DNA of 64,000 nucleotides, taken from NCBI GenBank assembly GCA_026686845.1, contig JAIVEN010000008.1, positions 38,010,501 to 38,074,500 of the forward strand, written 5' to 3'. The position numbers and the translations under genes are program-made. The notes under the pieces are model-generated. The model was given only the letters and a program-made list of their open reading frames with translations. It searched no databases and had not been told where the DNA came from. Shown here one piece after another: positions 59,967-64,000 of the stretch. The stretch is from Adenanthera pavonina. Lineage: Eukaryota > Streptophyta > Magnoliopsida > Fabales > Fabaceae. Positions within the stretch are counted from its first letter, which is position 1. Each line of letters opens with the position of its first letter.

Positions 59967-60344
59967 TAGAGCTGCTAAAACGGGCCAGCCAGCCGTAAAT
60001 GGGGCGGCCCGCCATTGGCCCATTTTTTGGCGGGGCGGGGCAGGTTAGGGAACCCATAAGGGCGGGCCGGGAAATCCTCAGCCCACCCCTCTATACACGG
60101 GCTGGCGGGCCAAACGGGCCAGCCCATTTTTTTTTCCTTCCTGTTTGGTTAAACTATCAACTTCCTATTTACTATAATAAACTAATTGACGACATCTATG
60201 AAATTTTTTTGCCTGTTGATACTTAAAGTCTTAACCATGATATATTAATACATAATAACTAAAATTATAAGACCAAATATCCAAATGACCAAATCCAAAG
60301 CAACATCAAGTCTTGATACATAATAACACAAATGACCATCCAAT

Positions 60345-62685
60345 TCATTCATCAAATATCACATTTGAAGCTTCTTGATCTGGATGAATATCAATCTTCA
60401 AATCATCATCATTCTCTCCATCACCATCTGAAGCAAACAAAAAGTAAAGATACATATTATTAAATATTATTTGGTAATCTTGAATGCTTATGCTTTTGAT
60501 AAATATATATGAATATGTAAGATAAATAAGATGACAATATAAATATATTACCATTAGTTTCAAATCCAAGTAACCAACTACGAGTACAAATAAGCGCTTG
60601 AGCATTATCTGGAAGAAGTGAAGATCGATATTTTGTGAGAACACATGAGCCAATGCTAAAGGCCGATTCACTAGCCACAGTGGTGATTGGAATACTAAGA
60701 ATATCACATGCCATCCTTGAAAGAATAGGAAATCGATCTTTATTAGTCTTCCAAAAATTCAAGACATCTAATTTTGAAAATAATTGAGGCTCAAGTGGTG
60801 CTTCTTCCAAATAATAATCCAATTCAGACTTTGCAATGGGAGTACCTCTGCTCCTAAAATTAATATAGCCCTACATCATAAAAAATAATTATAATTATAA
60901 AGTACCAATTAGAAGATAAAAAGAAGAAAAATAAAAATGTTAAGTCTTAAATAATTTGAAACTTACCCCAAGAGCTTTAGTAAAAGTTTTGGAGCCATCT
61001 TTCTTAACCATAGTATCATTCCTTGCACCATAGGTGGGATGAATTGGTACTTTTGAAAAACTTGAACTTGTTCCTCGTCCAACACCAATATCATTAGATG
61101 AAGATGAAGTACTCACATCTCTATATTGACCATAAATGTAATATAACTTGCCCTTAATTGCTTCAACTTTATCTTGGCAAGTCTCAGAGTTAGGGTCAAG
61201 TAATGAATAAGAATATTTTATCATTGCAAACTTCATTCGAGGATCAAGAACACTTGCAAGTGCAAGTATCATGTTGTAGTCACTCCAATACTTGTCAAAT
61301 TTTCCTTTCATTCTTTGAACCATTTTTCGAATATCATCATCATCATTATCCATGTTTTCTTTCAACAACAACTCAATTTTGGAAATTTGACTGAAATACA
61401 TATTAGAAGTAGGATAAGATGTCTCGGAAATCAAGTCTGTAATAACATCAAATGGCTCTAAGAAATTGCACATTAGCTCTGTTCTCCTCCACTCTGCATG
61501 TGATGGGCAAAACTTGTAATGTCTATCATTTAAAGACAAAGTAGAAAATGCACGACGATATCTAATTCCACTTTCATGCATTGCATAGGTGGAATTCCAT
61601 CTAGTTGGTACATCTAACCGTAAGCCCATTGAGGTATCAATGCCACCTACTTCATCAACACATTCTTTGAAACTAATCATTCTTGCCTCTGATGATTTCA
61701 TATATTTAATGCTGTCTCGAATTTTCTGCAAAGCATCACTAGTTATCTTTAAGCCATCTTGAACTATAAGGTTTAAGATGTGAGCACAACACCGAACATG
61801 AAAAAATTCCCCATTGCATATTATGCTATTATGCAAACTTAACTTCTTCTTCAAAATATCTTGCATATTGTCATTGGCCGATGCATTGTCCAAAGTAATT
61901 GAAAAACACTTTTTTCTCAATCCCCCAATCTATTAAGCAATTATACACCTTCTTTGATAATTCAATCCTTGAATGTGGAGGCTCCATCTTACAGAAAGCA
62001 AGAATTTTGCTATTAAGTTTCCAAGTTTCATCAACAAAATGAGCAGTAGGCAAAGATATCCTTCAGAAGTTACCGCAGTCTAACAATCAGATGTTAAGCA
62101 TATTCTACCAGGAATCTTTGACAAAATCTGTTTCAACTTTTCCTGTTGACTCAAATACAAGTTCAACACATCTGTCATAGTGGTTTGCCTACTAATATGC
62201 TTAACATCAGGATTCAACAATGCATGGAGTTCTCTAATCCATTTATATTGAACAAAAGAATAAGGAAGATCATGTGCAATTATAGCCATTGAAATGGCCT
62301 CCCGTATACGCATTTGATCATTTTTCCTAGACCTCACATTTCCTTCATGGTCCATCAACAACACACCAACATCATGAAATTTTGTGAGAGTTAGACATAC
62401 TTTTATATGACGATCGAGATGTAAAGTACCATGTTATTTACCACCTGCTACATATTGTCTTCCACAACCATTACATTTTGCTACTTCTTGTCCCTTAGCA
62501 TTATGTCCAGCTTTAGTGAAATAATTCCAACAATCAGACGTGCAAGTTTTACTCCTTTTAGATTCTTGATTATGCACAGAACTACCATTAGTTCTTTTAG
62601 GTCTAATTTGGGGTTCAATATTAGCACTAGCATTCACATTATCAACCTCCAAATTTCTAGTATCACCCACATTAACATTAGACAT
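60345..62685 (-). pseudogene. hAT transposase (BED zinc finger type), decayed
   Basis: The ATG at 62685 starts MSNVNVGDTRNLEVDN. A BED-type finger (SDCWNYFTKAG..AKCNGCGRQYVAGG) is followed by the RNase H-like core (ICLTSDC.., ITLDNASANDNMQDIL, RCCAHILNLIVQDGL, VPTRWNSTYAM), a DUF4413-like region and the hAT dimerisation end (VLNFWKTNKDRFPILSRMA, VASESAFSIGS, LICTRSWL). Introns are inferred at 60966-60871 and 60551-60428, both GT..AG and in phase. Lesions: a TAA near 62433, a TAG for Trp near 62080, a frameshift near 62055, and an extra T near 61915. Transposase would cut and paste the element; this copy cannot make it, so it would need a partner element. Confidence 0.92.
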
Positions 62686-63530
62686 ATTTTAATCTGCAAG
62701 AAACAAAAATAATACACCATTATAATAACATAATATTTGTTCTAGTCCAACCAGCCTACATAGTAAATCTGTAAATATTAAGTCCAAGGCATCAATCATA
62801 GTCCATAGATTTTAGCGACAAAATGGAGAATACCAAAAAGAAGCTTATCGTTACAGATGTGGTGTTATTGTTGCAAAGCTAGAGCAGAGAGGAGAGATTG
62901 AGACTGAGGACGTTGAACAACAAATTAGTAATCAAGCTCGGTTGGCCGCATGGGTGAGGGACTAAAGATAAGAACACCGGACAAGTGGTGGAAGACAACA
63001 ACACCGGACGCGAGTTGTACCCGTACGAGAAGGGATCTCAGATCTGTGACTGTGAGAGAGAGAGACTATGACCCTAGGACTCGGCACTCGTGAGTCGCAA
63101 ATGAGACCGAAGTTAAGTGAGAGTATGAGACCCAAGCTGTTAACGATGAGACCATTAGACCGAGACCAAGACTGAGCGGAGCTGCGGAGGGAACAAAGTC
63201 AAGAGTTAGGACTCACCGACTAGGCACTCGGCCACTTGCGAAAGAGACCACAGGAGCAGACGGACGGCGAAGTTGTGGACATAGCAGCGAATGGATTGCC
63301 GATGGGCCGAGTGGGATTTGCAGATTCAAGTTTTAGGAAAAGAAGAGTCAAGGGAGTGTAGACAGATTGACGGATGCGCGCGGTTCTTCACGATTTCAGA
63401 CTTCATTCAGTGGCTCACTTTTTCTTTCATCGGTCTGGGTTCTTCACGTGATGACTTTGACAAAGGTAAGGTCGTCCACTTAACCTATTAACCATTAACA
63501 CATGAAGGACAAAAAACAAAAAACAAAAAC
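62686..63530. other. hAT transposase 5' flank
   Basis: The sequence upstream of the transposase within the element, mixed base composition with GAGA/CTCT-rich words. Presumably promoter and leader of the transposase. The plus-strand frame at 63291-63491 has no recognisable domain. Confidence 0.5.
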
Positions 63531-63695
63531 GGGCCAGCTCGCTGTACTGCGGGCTGGCTCTTTTTTTTTAGCGGGCTAGCGGGGTGGGCTCAAATTTTTC
63601 CACCCATTATGAAGCCTCTTGATTTTTCCAGCCTGCCCCGCTACTTTTAGCGGGCTAGGCAGGCTACAGCCCGTTTTAGCAACTCTGCTCAAAAG

Positions 63696-64000
63696 AACCA
63701 CTTCTTTGAGATTTGATCCCCTTGAACCCCAACTTGATAAAACGGGCTACAAGTCTTAAAACACACCAACGAGGCCTAAATCCACTATGAGCTCACAAAC
63801 ACCACCATACTGACTTCCCAACATCCAAAACCATGTAAACACCACAATACAACATACACAATTCCACATACAAAACCGTACATACATCCATCCATAACAA
63901 TCCTTATCCATGTCATACATTCATTACAAAACATTCTATCCTACTTGGCACAAGTTACAAATCCAAATTACACAAAATTACATAGACCTAGTATTTCCAC
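63696..64000. repeat. LTR-like sequence, right part
   Basis: This is the continuation of the sequence interrupted by the hAT element, after the second copy of the target duplication. C/A-rich with no coding content; runs off the window. Confidence 0.4.

Larger units (their letters stand above)
59967..63687 (-). mobile_element. hAT transposon, structurally complete, 3721 bp
   Basis: The left terminus TAGAGCTGCTAAAACGGGC and right terminus, reverse-complemented, CAGAGTTGCTAAAACGGGC differ at two positions, both C/T. An 8-bp target duplication CTCAAAAG lies at 59959-59966 and 63688-63695. Both ends have GC-rich subterminal regions with many copies of GCGGGC/GGGCTGGC-like words, typical of hAT transposase binding regions. 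It carries a single decayed transposase gene on the minus strand. Confidence 0.95.

Noticed and set aside
1..64000. CRISPR arrays, bacterial operons or phage systems
   Set aside because: No regularly spaced direct repeats or prokaryotic genes; the window is clearly plant nuclear DNA.

Overview
This is nuclear DNA of a flowering plant, most likely a eudicot. The evidence is a cluster of TIR-NB-ARC-LRR (TNL) immune-receptor genes with four-exon structures and GT..AG introns, a class monocots largely lack. It sits in very AT-rich, transposon-filled intergenic DNA holding plant-type Copia, L1 and RTE LINE, hAT, Tourist/Harbinger-like and Stowaway-like elements. I cannot name the species.

Layout. 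All TNL genes and relics recognisable as such lie on the minus strand. TNL-1 (1-2816) is cut by the left window edge. TNL-2 (11599-15628) is a close paralogue of TNL-1. A TNL relic at 26.1-26.65 kb keeps only a decayed TIR start joined to a C-terminal tail. TNL-3 (31.8-33.9 kb) is a pseudogene with no TIR exon and half of its NB-ARC exon. TNL-4 (39972-43954) has an intact reading frame of about 1111 residues and belongs to a different subgroup. At 30.7-31.35 kb two decayed NB-ARC fragments face each other as a near-perfectly centred inverted repeat, the most unusual structure in the window.

Mobile DNA. An RTE-clade LINE relic (5.3-6.56 kb) carries a 78-bp RTE 3' end nested in it, flanked by a 22-bp target duplication. 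A degraded Copia element spans 21.43-26.1 kb. A decayed 6.3-kb L1-type LINE (44.4-50.7 kb) lies head-to-head with TNL-4. A structurally complete hAT element (59967-63687) has matching inverted termini and an 8-bp target duplication, and it sits inside GC-richer DNA that looks like an LTR. Several MITEs can be bounded exactly; for two of them a paralogous empty site is visible in the same window.

How it fits together. TNLs are intracellular receptors: TIR is an NADase/oligomerisation module, NB-ARC is a nucleotide switch, and LRR plus C-JID recognise ligands. The cluster seems to have grown by tandem duplication, because a 3' flanking block at 9.4-10.0 kb recurs at 18.8-20.5 kb. It was then eroded by transposons, deletions and local duplications. 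No classical non-TNL host gene was recognised. 50.7-54.9 kb and 26.7-30 kb hold only weak gene-like hints.
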